From assembly GCF_900996235.1 (NCBI RefSeq), contig NZ_CAAJGM010000219.1, positions 124,001 to 188,000 of the forward strand: 64,000 nt of DNA. The letters are read 5' to 3'. The notes under the pieces were generated by a model. That model was given only the letters and a program-made list of their open reading frames with translations, was not told the DNA's origin and ran no database searches. Source of the stretch: Paraburkholderia sp. BCC1885. GTDB lineage: Bacteria > Pseudomonadota > Gammaproteobacteria > Burkholderiales > Burkholderiaceae. Below, piece after piece: positions 7,975 to 16,951 of the stretch (positions within the stretch are counted from its first letter, which is position 1; every line of letters starts with the position of its first letter). A program made the position numbers and the translations under genes.

Positions 7975-8216
7975 GCGAGCCTTGATCTTCAAGGCCTGTT
8001 TTCTATCTTGTTTTTATAGTTAGCTTTACTTATCTATTTAAAGCGTTGCCCACCCGCCACAGCGCCGAGATAGAACTATCCCAGGAAGGATTCGGACCCG
8101 TCCCATGCCTGCCCACGCCAACACTCCTTAACATGCAACATTCAGGTATTTTCAGTGCCATGGCCGTTTCACGCCGCGTGCGGCGACGGCCCCTTACCGT
8201 TTGAATCGAATTGACG

Positions 8217-9152
8217 ATGAACCATTTGCAGGCCATGCGCGTCTTTCTGAAAGTCGCGGAAAATGGTTCGTTTGGACGTGCAGCAGCAAGTCTCGAGTTA
8301 TCCAACGCCGTGGTGACGCGCTATGTCGCGTTGCTGGAGACGCATCTCAACACGCGCCTCGTCAATCGCACCACGCGCAGCGTGTCGTTGACCGAAGCCG
8401 GCCTCGCCTATGCAGAAGGTTGCAGACAGACGCTGGAGCAACTCGATGCGATGGAATCGAGCATTTCGCAAACCGCCACCGACCCCGCAGGAACACTGAA
8501 GCTCGTGGCTGTGGCGTCGTTCTCGCTATTCGGTCTCACGCCTTTGTTGCAGCAGTATCGCGCGCGTCATCCCAAGGTGAAGCTGGCGGTGACGCTTCTG
8601 CACCGGCCGGTCGACCTGATCGAGGAAGGGTTCGACGTTGGCATCGTGGGGCCGGGACAGGTCACGGGCGGTACGTTGATCAAACGCTCGCTGTTCACGG
8701 TCAGTGCGATCGCGGTCGCTTCACGCGCGTACATCGGCACGCATGGCATGCCGGCGACCCCAGCGAGTCTCGCCAGGCACACGTTCCTCGCCCCTTCCGC
8801 TAACCAGTCCATTTCCGACTGGATTTTCGTCACCGAAGACGGCCGCGAGGAGACGGTGAGTCTTGAGCCCGCGTATTCGGTCAACAATGCCGTGATGCTG
8901 CGCCAGGCCGCCCTCGCCGACATGGGCATCACGATCCTGCCGGAAAACCATGTCGCGGAGGACCTGTTGGAGGGAACGCTCGTGCAGGTGTTGAGCGGCT
9001 ATCGGATCAAAGGGGCCGACAAGGAGGTGTCGCTCGTCTATCCCGGGCGTCGCCATGTGTCGGCCAAAACCCGTTCGTTTGTCGATTTCACAGTCGACTA
9101 TTTTCGGGCAGCAGGCGTGCAGCCACTTTCACCAGCATTTCAAAATACATAA
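8217..9152 (+). CDS. LysR-family transcriptional regulator
   Basis: The 311-residue protein has an N-terminal LysR winged helix at residues 1-60, with the pattern MRVFLKVAENGSFGRAAASLELSNAVVTRYVALLE. A periplasmic-binding-protein-like effector domain runs from about residue 90 to 295. LysR proteins usually activate or repress a divergent gene, which here is the porin. The variant LSNAVVTRYVALLE in place of the usual S-x-S-x-L helix matches the PecT/AaeR-like group. The ATG at 8217 is preferred to the TTG at 8211. A strong terminator follows. Confidence 0.9.
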   Translation: MNHLQAMRVFLKVAENGSFGRAAASLELSNAVVTRYVALLETHLNTRLVNRTTRSVSLTEAGLAYAEGCRQTLEQLDAMESSISQTATDPAGTLKLVAVASFSLFGLTPLLQQYRARHPKVKLAVTLLHRPVDLIEEGFDVGIVGPGQVTGGTLIKRSLFTVSAIAVASRAYIGTHGMPATPASLARHTFLAPSANQSISDWIFVTEDGREETVSLEPAYSVNNAVMLRQAALADMGITILPENHVAEDLLEGTLVQVLSGYRIKGADKEVSLVYPGRRHVSAKTRSFVDFTVDYFRAAGVQPLSPAFQNT

Positions 9153-9244
9153 TTGCGCGATTTGACGAGAATCTGGCCGTTTTGGAGCGCTATGCTTTCT
9201 TCAGCGAGAAGTGACTCCTTCATCGAAGGATGTCTCCAATCTTC

Positions 9245-9270
9245 AACGCGGCTTCGGCCGCGTTTTTTTT
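9245..9270 (+). terminator. intrinsic terminator of the LysR gene
   Basis: An 8-bp GC-rich stem (9245-9252 with 9257-9264) has a TTCG tetraloop and is followed by T residues to 9270. The plus-strand orientation insulates the LysR gene from the convergent kinase gene. Confidence 0.9.
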
Positions 9271-9282
9271 CGCCCGCTTAGC

Positions 9283-12200
9283 TTAGGCCAGCAACGCGGC
9301 CTGCTCTTCGATCCCATCGAGCATCGCATGGCACTTCCTGACGAGCGTGAGGCCGTCCGCACGGAGCGCGTCGGGCGTCTTGCGGGTCATGCCGGTGCGG
9401 TATTGCTCCAGCGCGGCAAGCAGCGGTGGATACTGCAACACCCCCGCCGCGCCGGCTACCCGGTGATGCCATTCGCGCAATTGCGCGACATTCGCGTCAT
9501 CGAGCAAGGGCGGCAGCGCGCGGACGTCGTCCCGCACCGACGTCACGAACGAATCCAGCAAAGCCTTCACTGTCGATTCGCTGCCCCATAACTGCGTCAT
9601 GTGGCCCAGATCTACCGGCACGAAGGGCTCGACGGCCACGTCCTGGCCATGCGCTTCCGGGGCAGGCAACGCGCCGGCCGCTTCGGCCGACGCCAGCGTG
9701 GCTTGACGCGCGCCGTCCGCGCCGAACCAGCGGCTCAGATGTTCGCGCAGCGTCGCCAGACGCGTCGGCTTGATGAGGCAATCGTCCATGCCGGCGTCTC
9801 GGCATTGCTTCAGATCCTCCGGCGCCGTGTTGGCGGTGATGCCGAGGATCGGCAAACGCTGGGCGCCATCTGGCCGGACCGCTTCGATTTCACGCACGCG
9901 ACGCGCCAGTTCATAGCCGGACAGATTCGGCATATGACAATCGGTAATCAGGCATCCGTAGCTTGTCTGCTGCATCGCGGCAAGCGCCTCCACGCCGTCA
10001 TTGACGACGTCGCAGGCGAAGCCGAGCAGCGTCAGTTGATGACGGATCAGCTCCTGATTGACCGGATGGTCCTCCGCCACCAGAATCAGGCGGCCGCTGG
10101 CAATGGCGCGCTCCCGGTCCGGCGGCGCCGAGCCCGCGTCGGCCAGACCGCGTGGCCGTGGCGCCGGGGTCGACAAGCCCGTCAACGCCGCCGCGCACGC
10201 AGCGCCGAGCCCGCGCCACGAAATGGGATTGATGCTCACGCGCACGGTGTTATCGAGAATGCGGTAACCGGTCGGCTTGGGCTTCTCCGTCAGGCAGACG
10301 ACGCGCACGCCGAGACGTGCGGCGTCCGGCACCTCGATACCTTCGCTCACGAAAATCAGATCCGCGCCGGCCAGCACAGCCGGCTCGCGCAGCTCAGCGG
10401 CCGCCACCGTGCGCAACTCGATACCGAGCGCGTCGCCAAAATGCACCAGCGCCTGCGCGACGCGCGCATCGTCAACCGCGACGACACCCCGTTTGCCGCG
10501 CAGACCGCCCACCTTGTAGCGTCGCGCCTCGATGGGCATGACGAGCCGCACCGTCATGCGGGTTCCGACGCCAGGCACGCTCTGCAACTCCAGCGCGCCG
10601 TCCATCAGGGCGATCAGCTTGCGGCAGATGGTCAGGCCCAGCCCGGTACCGCCAAAGCGCCGCGTGGTCGACGATTCGGCCTGCACGAACGGCTCGAACA
10701 GGCGCGCCTGCACGTCGGGCGCAATACCGATGCCCGTATCCTCGACCGTCATCTCGAGCGTCTGCGCCGCATCCGTCTGTTCTGTGACGGCAACCCGCAC
10801 GTCGACCTCGCCCGCCAGAGTGAACTTGATGGCGTTGCCTAGCAGGTTGAAAAGAATCTGCCGCAGCCGCACGCTGTCGCCGCGCAGGCTCGCCGCGACC
10901 TCGGGCGCAATGTCCACGCGTACTTTCAGGCCCTTTTCGTGGGCGCGCCCGGCAAGCAGGCCAACGGCGTTATCGACCAGCTCGCGCATGTCGATCGGCT
11001 CGGCTTCGATGGTGAGGCGCCCGGCTTCGATCTTCGAGTAGTCGAGCAGGTCGTCCAGAATCTGTAGCAAGGCCCCCGCGGACTCGTGGATCATGCCGAG
11101 CATTTCGCCCTGATCGGCGCTAAGACGGGTGCGTTCCAGCACTTCGACGAGCCCCAGCACGCCGTTCATCGGAGTGCGGATTTCGTGGCTCATCATCGCA
11201 AGGAAGTCGTCCTTGCCGCGCGAGGCGGCCTCGGCGAGATCGCGGGCGCGTGCCAGTTCCTCGGCGCGCGCGTGTTCGACGCTGGCATCCACCCAGTAAT
11301 CGCTCCAGACGACGCTGCCGGCCGCTTCACGGCGGGGCACCAGTTCTGCCCGCACCCATCTGATACCGTCCGCCGCATTGGCGCGAAACTCCATGTGAAT
11401 CGGCGTCTCCGTGCGCGCGGACCGCTCGAGTTCGGCCAGCACGCGGCGGCGGTCTTGTTCCCAGACGCGCGAAAAGTCGATCTTGCCGGGCTCCGCCAGC
11501 ACGCCCATGTCGCTGCCTAACAGATGCTGCGTATCGCCACCGATATAGGGAAACGAATACTGGCCATGCGCGTCGCGCCGCAACTGGAACACGACCGCCG
11601 GCAGCGACCGCGTGACGTCGAACAGACGCCGCTCATTCTCACGAGCGAGCATCTCCGCACGCCGGAAGTCGGTGATGTCGACCATCGTGCCCAACACGCA
11701 TGAAGGCTTGCCGTCGACGCCGTAGCAGACGCGCGTCCAGAACAGGCCACGCCGCAGCCGGCCGGCGGCATCCATAAATTCGAGTTCGAGCTGGGTGCGC
11801 TCGCCGGTTTTCAGCATCTCGCGCGTCGCGCGTTCGAGCTCGCCGGTGTTGGTCGCACCCCATGCCTGGACCTGTTCGCCGGTCAGCCCCAGCACGTCGT
11901 CGCGCCGCAAGCCCGAACTCTCTTCGTATGCGCGATTGATGGCGATGTACCGCCCTTCCAGATCCTTCGCGATTAGCGGGTACGGCACCATCTCCATCAT
12001 GGTCTGCTGAAAATTCAGTTGCGCGGCCAGTTCCCGTTCGGTCTGCTTGCGCCGCCGCACCTCGCGCTGCAGCAGCAAATAGGCGCGCAGCGTGACGGCC
12101 AGCACCACGGCAATACCGATCAGCAACGGCAGCAAACGCACCGCCGTCACGCTCCAGACGCCGTGCTCATTGGCGTTCCCCGCCACCCACTTTTGGCGGA

Positions 12201-13740
12201 TGCGCTGCTTCTCGGCGAGCGGCATGGCCAGGAGCGCGCGATCGATCAATCCGGCGAGCGGCGCCAGATCGGGACGCATGGCAAAGCCGAGCGAGTCGGA
12301 CTCGCCCACCGTGCCAAGGATCTTCAACTCGCCCGCATAGTGCTGCTTCAGTTCGAGATCGACGGCGGCCACGTTGCCGACGAGTACGTCCGCCTCGCCG
12401 TGCGCGACCCGGTCGAGCGCTTCGCCGAGGCTCGGCGCGACGCTCACGTTTGCTGCCGGTATGTGGTATGCGGACAGCGGGACGGACCCCGCAATATGCG
12501 CCGACATCACGATGCGGCGTGCGGCGAAATCACTCAGACTGCGCGCCGCGGGTTCGTTTTCGCGCACCACGATCACGAGCGGGTAGCTTTCATAAGCGCG
12601 GCTTAGCGTGGCATTTTTCAACCGCTGGTCATTACGCGCAGTGGTGGCCAGCATGGCGAGATCGCCGCGCTGGAAGGCGCTGATCGTCTCGCTCCAGTTG
12701 GCGAGCGGCGCCCGGGTGAAGCGGATGCCGAGCACACGGCTCAGATAGTCGAGATAGTCGGCGGCGATGCCGCCTGGACGCCCCGCCTCGTCGAGGTAGC
12801 TGAACGGCGCCCAGTCGTTGTCGAAACCCACGCTAAGCGGCGGCAGCGAATGCAGCCACGCCTGCTCGGCGGGACTGAGCACGAGCCGCTTCGTGGCGAC
12901 GACGGAGGGCAGGTCGAAGCTCTCGCCGAGCCAGCGCGAACGAATCGCCGACTCGTCGGCCGGCGCCAGCGTCGCAAGCGCGCGATCGAGTTGGTCGCGC
13001 AGGGCAATGCGGTCCCGCGCGACGGCGAAGCGCAGCTCGCTGGGCCTCGCGCTATCCTCGAACGCAATGCGCAAACCATGCGCCGCCTCGTTCGACAGCG
13101 CGTATTGAATGGCGGGCGTGAAGCCGAGATAGGCGTCCGCGCCGCCCTGTGCGACGGCCTGCAACGCTGAACCGGTATCGGCGAAGGTAATGATCTGCGC
13201 GCGTGGGTAGCGTTCGCGCAACGAACGTTCAAGCGCGAAACCCGTTTCGATCGCGAGGCGGGCGTTCGCCAGTTGCGCCGGGTCTTTGATGACCGTGTCG
13301 CCGGCCTTCACGACAACCGACGTGGACGCCCTGAAATACGGAGCAGTGAAGCTGAGGCTGTGCTCGCGCTCGGGAGTCCGGGCGACGCTCATCAGCAGGT
13401 CGACCTTGCCGGCGGCCATGGCCGCAAGAAGCCGCGGCATGTCGGGATAGACGGCGGGCTCGATCACCACCGACGGCCCGACGAGCGCGCGCAGGTAGTC
13501 GGCGCTCAGGCCGCTCAGGCGAGCGTCTTCGACCTTCTCGAAAGGCGGCCAGCCGCCCGCGAGCGTACCGACGACGAGTTTCGCCGGCACACCTGGGCTC
13601 GCCGCTGACGCGGCGGCATCCGCCGGCGCCGGCGTCAGGGCGAAAACGGATGAACCGACGAGCAACGCGAGCAGAACGATAACGCCCTGCGCAAAGCGCC
13701 GCGCGACGTCACGCAGGTTCCGGATGGCTGGAGTTTTCAT
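9283..13740 (-). CDS. BvgS-like unorthodox hybrid sensor histidine kinase
   Basis: The 1485-residue inner-membrane protein has a signal segment, then two SBP_bac_3 (Venus flytrap) domains at about 53-280 and 295-525. A TM helix at about 537-558 (LLPLLIGIAVVLAVTL) and two PAS-like domains at about 570-685 and 695-820 follow. HisKA has phospho-acceptor H852 in SHEIRTPMNG. The HATPase has N, G1 (DTGIGI) and G2 (FGGTGLGL) boxes. A degenerate receiver-like segment lies at about 1080-1190. A true receiver has D1267 in LITDCHMPN, and a C-terminal Hpt has H1426 in HHRVAGAAG. This is a His-Asp-His phosphorelay output that needs a separate receiver; the three RcsB-like regulators upstream are candidates. 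The frame continues past 13740 into the aquaporin gene, so the ATG at 13740 (or 13758) is the start. Confidence 0.92.
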   Translation of the reverse strand: MKTPAIRNLRDVARRFAQGVIVLLALLVGSSVFALTPAPADAAASAASPGVPAKLVVGTLAGGWPPFEKVEDARLSGLSADYLRALVGPSVVIEPAVYPDMPRLLAAMAAGKVDLLMSVARTPEREHSLSFTAPYFRASTSVVVKAGDTVIKDPAQLANARLAIETGFALERSLRERYPRAQIITFADTGSALQAVAQGGADAYLGFTPAIQYALSNEAAHGLRIAFEDSARPSELRFAVARDRIALRDQLDRALATLAPADESAIRSRWLGESFDLPSVVATKRLVLSPAEQAWLHSLPPLSVGFDNDWAPFSYLDEAGRPGGIAADYLDYLSRVLGIRFTRAPLANWSETISAFQRGDLAMLATTARNDQRLKNATLSRAYESYPLVIVVRENEPAARSLSDFAARRIVMSAHIAGSVPLSAYHIPAANVSVAPSLGEALDRVAHGEADVLVGNVAAVDLELKQHYAGELKILGTVGESDSLGFAMRPDLAPLAGLIDRALLAMPLAEKQRIRQKWVAGNANEHGVWSVTAVRLLPLLIGIAVVLAVTLRAYLLLQREVRRRKQTERELAAQLNFQQTMMEMVPYPLIAKDLEGRYIAINRAYEESSGLRRDDVLGLTGEQVQAWGATNTGELERATREMLKTGERTQLELEFMDAAGRLRRGLFWTRVCYGVDGKPSCVLGTMVDITDFRRAEMLARENERRLFDVTRSLPAVVFQLRRDAHGQYSFPYIGGDTQHLLGSDMGVLAEPGKIDFSRVWEQDRRRVLAELERSARTETPIHMEFRANAADGIRWVRAELVPRREAAGSVVWSDYWVDASVEHARAEELARARDLAEAASRGKDDFLAMMSHEIRTPMNGVLGLVEVLERTRLSADQGEMLGMIHESAGALLQILDDLLDYSKIEAGRLTIEAEPIDMRELVDNAVGLLAGRAHEKGLKVRVDIAPEVAASLRGDSVRLRQILFNLLGNAIKFTLAGEVDVRVAVTEQTDAAQTLEMTVEDTGIGIAPDVQARLFEPFVQAESSTTRRFGGTGLGLTICRKLIALMDGALELQSVPGVGTRMTVRLVMPIEARRYKVGGLRGKRGVVAVDDARVAQALVHFGDALGIELRTVAAAELREPAVLAGADLIFVSEGIEVPDAARLGVRVVCLTEKPKPTGYRILDNTVRVSINPISWRGLGAACAAALTGLSTPAPRPRGLADAGSAPPDRERAIASGRLILVAEDHPVNQELIRHQLTLLGFACDVVNDGVEALAAMQQTSYGCLITDCHMPNLSGYELARRVREIEAVRPDGAQRLPILGITANTAPEDLKQCRDAGMDDCLIKPTRLATLREHLSRWFGADGARQATLASAEAAGALPAPEAHGQDVAVEPFVPVDLGHMTQLWGSESTVKALLDSFVTSVRDDVRALPPLLDDANVAQLREWHHRVAGAAGVLQYPPLLAALEQYRTGMTRKTPDALRADGLTLVRKCHAMLDGIEEQAALLA

Positions 13741-13771
13741 GATTGGTACGCAAATCATGTCGGGATGGCGC

Positions 13772-14521
13772 TCAGGCGGCCTCGCCCTGTATTTCCACCG
13801 CGTTATCACGGTCGCGGCTTGTGCCGCGCTTGCCCCACACGAACGCGAATAGAACGCCCGCGGCGATACCGCCGGCCATCGGCGCTGCCCAGAACAGCCA
13901 GAGCTGGTCGAGCGCCCAGTCGCCGACGAACAGCGCCGGCCCCGTGGAACGCGCCGGATTGACCGCGCCATTGGTGACCGGCAGAGCAACCAGATAGATC
14001 AGCGCGAGGCAAGCGCCCTTGACCATCGGCGCGACCGCGCGCGAGACACCCTTGCGCGACATCAGCAGATACATCGTCACGAGGGCGAAGGACATCACCA
14101 CTTCAATCGCCAGTGCCGAGTGGAGTTGATAGTCGGACGGCGAGTGGTCGCCAAAACCGTTCGCACCGAATTCGCTCGCGGCGAGGTCGAAGCCCGGGCG
14201 CCCGCTCGCCACGTAGGCGAGTAGCGCAGCGCCTGCAACCGCGCCGACGATTTGTGCGGCGATATACGGCACGAGGTCGCGAATCGGGAAGCGGTTGGCG
14301 ACGGCAAAGCCGACCGTCACCACCGGGTTGAAATGGGCGCCGGACGAACGCTCAAGTGCATAGGTCGCCGTAGCGAGCGCAAGCCCGAAAGCAAGCGCCA
14401 CTTCCAGCACGCCATAGCCTGGCGCCGGAGCCGCGCCATTTAGCACGAGGCTGCCGCAGCCCGCAAAAACGAGCCATGCCGTACCCGCTCCTTCGACCAT
14501 CAGTCGCTTACTCAAGCTCAT
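13772..14521 (-). CDS. aqpZ: AqpZ-type aquaporin with variant pore residues
   Basis: The 249-residue MIP-family channel has six TM helices and two half-helices. Alignment by eye to E. coli AqpZ is clear over the whole length. The second box is standard (NPAR, residues 188-191), but the first is NPV (65-67) instead of NPA. The aromatic/arginine filter positions are F45, Y176, G185 and R191, where AqpZ has F, H, T and R. Water transport is therefore less certain, and another small solute is possible. The gene lies 31 nt upstream of the BvgS-like kinase gene and 166 nt downstream of response regulator 1, all on the same strand. The placement suggests a role in, or control by, that signalling system. 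Confidence 0.85.
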   Translation of the reverse strand: MSLSKRLMVEGAGTAWLVFAGCGSLVLNGAAPAPGYGVLEVALAFGLALATATYALERSSGAHFNPVVTVGFAVANRFPIRDLVPYIAAQIVGAVAGAALLAYVASGRPGFDLAASEFGANGFGDHSPSDYQLHSALAIEVVMSFALVTMYLLMSRKGVSRAVAPMVKGACLALIYLVALPVTNGAVNPARSTGPALFVGDWALDQLWLFWAAPMAGGIAAGVLFAFVWGKRGTSRDRDNAVEIQGEAA

Positions 14522-14687
14522 CGTTACGCCCTCTCACTGTCTGAGTCACACACGGTGAAAAGGCGCGCACGATGCGCCAGCCGCATGCCATTCAGAAGTA
14601 TGGGACGGCGATTCGCCCCCACTAATCAGACGATTCCTAAATCCGAGATGCCGCCCGACAAGTTGGCGTCAGTTCCCTCACAACCAC

Positions 14688-15332
14688 TCAGGTCAAGCCA
14701 AGTTGCTGCGCGTATTTGATCAATTCGGTATCCGAATCGAGCCCGAGTTTGCGCATTGCGCTGCGTCTTTGCGTGCTGATGGTTTTGCTACTGCGCTCAA
14801 GCTGCACGGCAATGTCGCCAATGGACAAACCTTGGACATAGAGGCAGAACACTTCCCATTCCCTGGCGCTCAGAACGCCGGCAAGAGGGAGTGGAAAAGA
14901 GCCCAGTTCATCGAACGCCGATTGCACGCTGGATGAGAGATAACGACGCCCTTCGACAGCCGCCTTAACTGCATCCGGCAGCGCATCGACGCAGTCGCGC
15001 TTGTCGACAATGGCCGACACGCCCAAATGCAACAGGCCCGAAAGTGTCGGCGGATGACAGATCATGGTGAGAATCACGACGCGCGGATGCGGCGGATGCC
15101 GAAGGATCCGCCGCAATATCGGCGTCGCGTTCTGGAGGCCGTCCGCATCGGGCATGCCGATATCGGATACGACGACTTCGCAAGGGCAGGTATCGACGAG
15201 TTCGGCCAGCGTTTGCACGTCGCACGCCTCGCCCACAATCGACAGGGACGGCTCGCGTTCCAGCAGATGCCGAACACCAAGACGTATGCTGCTATGGTCG
15301 TCCGCCACAATGACTCGGGTTATCGGGTTCAT
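14688..15332 (-). CDS. RcsB-like response regulator (first of three, nearest kinase)
   Basis: The 214-residue protein has an N-terminal receiver with acidic pair ADDH, phospho-acceptor D57 (VSDIGMPD), switch Thr in VILTM and conserved Lys in VDKRD. A LuxR-type HTH follows at about residues 150-210. Its recognition region KTISTQRRSAMRKLGL resembles that of E. coli RcsB (S-x-Q-x-x-x-A-M-x-K-L-G) rather than NarL or BvgA. All phosphorylation residues are intact. The ATG at 15332 is chosen because upstream codons in the frame have no family similarity. It probably receives phosphate from the Hpt domain of the nearby kinase. Confidence 0.9.
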   Translation of the reverse strand: MNPITRVIVADDHSSIRLGVRHLLEREPSLSIVGEACDVQTLAELVDTCPCEVVVSDIGMPDADGLQNATPILRRILRHPPHPRVVILTMICHPPTLSGLLHLGVSAIVDKRDCVDALPDAVKAAVEGRRYLSSSVQSAFDELGSFPLPLAGVLSAREWEVFCLYVQGLSIGDIAVQLERSSKTISTQRRSAMRKLGLDSDTELIKYAQQLGLT

Positions 15333-15445
15333 GTTCTTGTTGTGGTGCTCACCGGTGTTCCCTGCACCCACCGTGCCTCCCCGGGAACTGCCAGTCGTAT
15401 TTTCTGACCGCCGCGCCGGCTCGCCGGACACGACGCCCTACCGGA

Positions 15446-16138
15446 TCAGGGCCGCCACTGCGGCGCGTCATCCGGCAGCAAGCCGTGTTCGGCGGCAAAT
15501 TTGAACAACTCGCTGTCGCTATTCAAAGCCAGCTTGCGCATGGCTTTGCATTTCTGTGCGCTGACCGTCTTGACGCTGCGGCCAAGGCGCCTGGCAATTT
15601 CAGTCACGCCGATGCCCGATGCGTATTGCCTGAGGACGTTCATTTCGCGCGGCGACAATAGCTCGCGCACGAATTCGAGCCGGCGCGCCACGGTTGCTTC
15701 GACGATCGATGCCCGCACCGTCGGCCCGACATACCGCTCATGCGCGAGCGCCGTCACGATCGCCACCGGAATCAGGTCGATCCTGTCGCGCTTGCTCATC
15801 ACCGCCTCGACCCCAAGCGAAATCAGGCGCTCCAATACTTCCGGCTTGGTCTCCATGGTCAGCACCACCAACGGCACGTTCGGGCAGCATTTGCGGAATT
15901 CCCTGAGCGTGCCGAAGGCGTCGCCATCGAGATTGCCCGGCATGTGCAGGTCGATCACGGCGAGGTCGCACGCACCCCGCCCGGCCTCGGCCAGCAATTC
16001 GGTTGAATCGCTCGCCCGACCCACGATCTGGATGTTGGGAAAAGCCATCAGCAGATTTTCGATCGCCAGCAGGACAAGCGGATGGTCGTCCGCAATGATC
16101 GCCCGGATAGGCGTGCTGGCGTCAGCGCATTCATTCAT
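15446..16138 (-). CDS. RcsB-like response regulator (second of three)
   Basis: The 230-residue receiver-HTH protein has acidic pair ADDHP, phospho-acceptor D63 (VIDLHMPG), Thr in VVLTM and Lys in VMSKRD. The C-terminal LuxR-type HTH carries the RcsB-like helix KTVSAQKCKAMRKLAL. It is clearly diverged from its two neighbours, so this is not a recent tandem duplication. A GTG at 16186 would extend the frame, but the ATG at 16138 fits the family start. An RcsB-box-like sequence lies at 16230-16244, 92 bp upstream. It is expected to be a DNA-binding partner of the kinase or a co-regulator of the other two. Confidence 0.9.
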   Translation of the reverse strand: MNECADASTPIRAIIADDHPLVLLAIENLLMAFPNIQIVGRASDSTELLAEAGRGACDLAVIDLHMPGNLDGDAFGTLREFRKCCPNVPLVVLTMETKPEVLERLISLGVEAVMSKRDRIDLIPVAIVTALAHERYVGPTVRASIVEATVARRLEFVRELLSPREMNVLRQYASGIGVTEIARRLGRSVKTVSAQKCKAMRKLALNSDSELFKFAAEHGLLPDDAPQWRP

Positions 16139-16229
16139 TGTTGAGCCCACTTCTATATTGGATTCGTGCTGCTTTTTGCAGAGCACCTAGCCTATCTGTG
16201 AGCATCAAACATTTGCCGTAGTACAAATA

Positions 16230-16244
16230 TAAGATTGCTCCGAA
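16230..16244. promoter_or_regulatory. RcsB-box-like motif upstream of response regulator 2
   Basis: TAAGATTGCTCCGAA matches 11 of 15 positions of the enterobacterial RcsAB box pattern TAAGGATTATCCGAA, as recalled. It is in the 138-bp gap between regulator genes 3 and 2. The downstream AAATA is shared with the motif at 17116-17125. Confidence 0.35.
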
Positions 16245-16276
16245 ATAATCCACCGGGCACCGCCTTTGGATGAGAG

Positions 16277-16951
16277 TTACTTCGGCATTCGCCTCACTTG
16301 CCAGGAGGCTCCGTGGGCTCTGACATAGGCAAATAAACCGGGATCATTGGTGACGCCGAGCTTGGTCATCGCAAAGCGCTTTTGACGGCTGACCGTGCGG
16401 ATGTCACGTCCAAGCGTGCTGGCGATTTCAGTTATCGAGCGGCCCTGTGCGAACAATCCGATGACCTCGGACTCTCGCGCCGACAGACCCCGTATCCGAA
16501 GCGGCTCGTGCGGCTTGCGGCTGAGTCTGGTCAAACTCTGCAGGATCGATTGGCTGATATAGGCGCGTCCGGCGCTTGCCGCACGGATTGCGGTGACCAG
16601 CTCGGACATGGGCTCGGTTTTGTTGAGCATCCCAAGGACGCCATCCACGATGACCGAACGCAGGATCGCAATATTCGTCAGGCTGGTGAGCACGACGATG
16701 TGCAGCGCCGGCCAGTCACGGCGAAGTCGGCGGATCAGCGGCAAGCCGTCTTCCGCCGGGCCGGTCTTGCTCGGCATGGTCAGATCGGTGACGAGCACGT
16801 CGCAGGGAACGCTTTGCAACAGCTCGATCAATGCGCCAGGACTTTTCGCCTCACCCACAATCATGATGTCGCGGTATGCCGACAGCGCGGAGCGGATTCC
16901 GAGCAGTACGAATGGATGGTCGTCTGCCAGAATGACTCTGGAGTTCTCCAT
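16277..16951 (-). CDS. RcsB-like response regulator (third of three, promoter-proximal)
   Basis: The 224-residue protein opens directly with the receiver: ADDHP, phospho-acceptor D56 (VTDLTMPS), Thr in VVLTS, Lys in MLNKTE. The C-terminal LuxR-type HTH has the RcsB-like helix RTVSRQKRFAMTKLGV. The segment DLTMPS...GPAEDG has an insertion after the phosphorylation site, similar to the corresponding loop of RcsB (DLSMPGDKYGDG). The start ATG has GAGAGA about 7 nt upstream. It is the first gene of the minus-strand series regulator-regulator-regulator-aquaporin-kinase. Upstream lies a 745-bp gene-free region with RcsB-box-like motifs. Confidence 0.9.
   Translation of the reverse strand: MENSRVILADDHPFVLLGIRSALSAYRDIMIVGEAKSPGALIELLQSVPCDVLVTDLTMPSKTGPAEDGLPLIRRLRRDWPALHIVVLTSLTNIAILRSVIVDGVLGMLNKTEPMSELVTAIRAASAGRAYISQSILQSLTRLSRKPHEPLRIRGLSARESEVIGLFAQGRSITEIASTLGRDIRTVSRQKRFAMTKLGVTNDPGLFAYVRAHGASWQVRRMPK

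Larger units (their letters stand above)
7764..8216. other. 453-bp intergenic region between divergent porin and LysR genes
   Basis: No credible gene was seen. The stretch contains a 19-bp near-perfect palindrome (7938-7956), a minus-strand terminator-like hairpin (7952-7974) and an A/T-rich patch at about 7975-8040 that is unlike the flanking GC-rich DNA. Promoters for both flanking genes must lie here. Confidence 0.6.

Noticed and set aside
8080-8125. tRNA-like T-arm sequence (GGTCCGAATCC on the minus strand)
   Set aside because: No acceptor, D or anticodon arms could be built around it.
8030-8305. 91-codon minus-strand frame in the porin-LysR gap
   Set aside because: It overlaps the LysR start, has no recognised motif and no Shine-Dalgarno, and ends in the A/T-rich patch.
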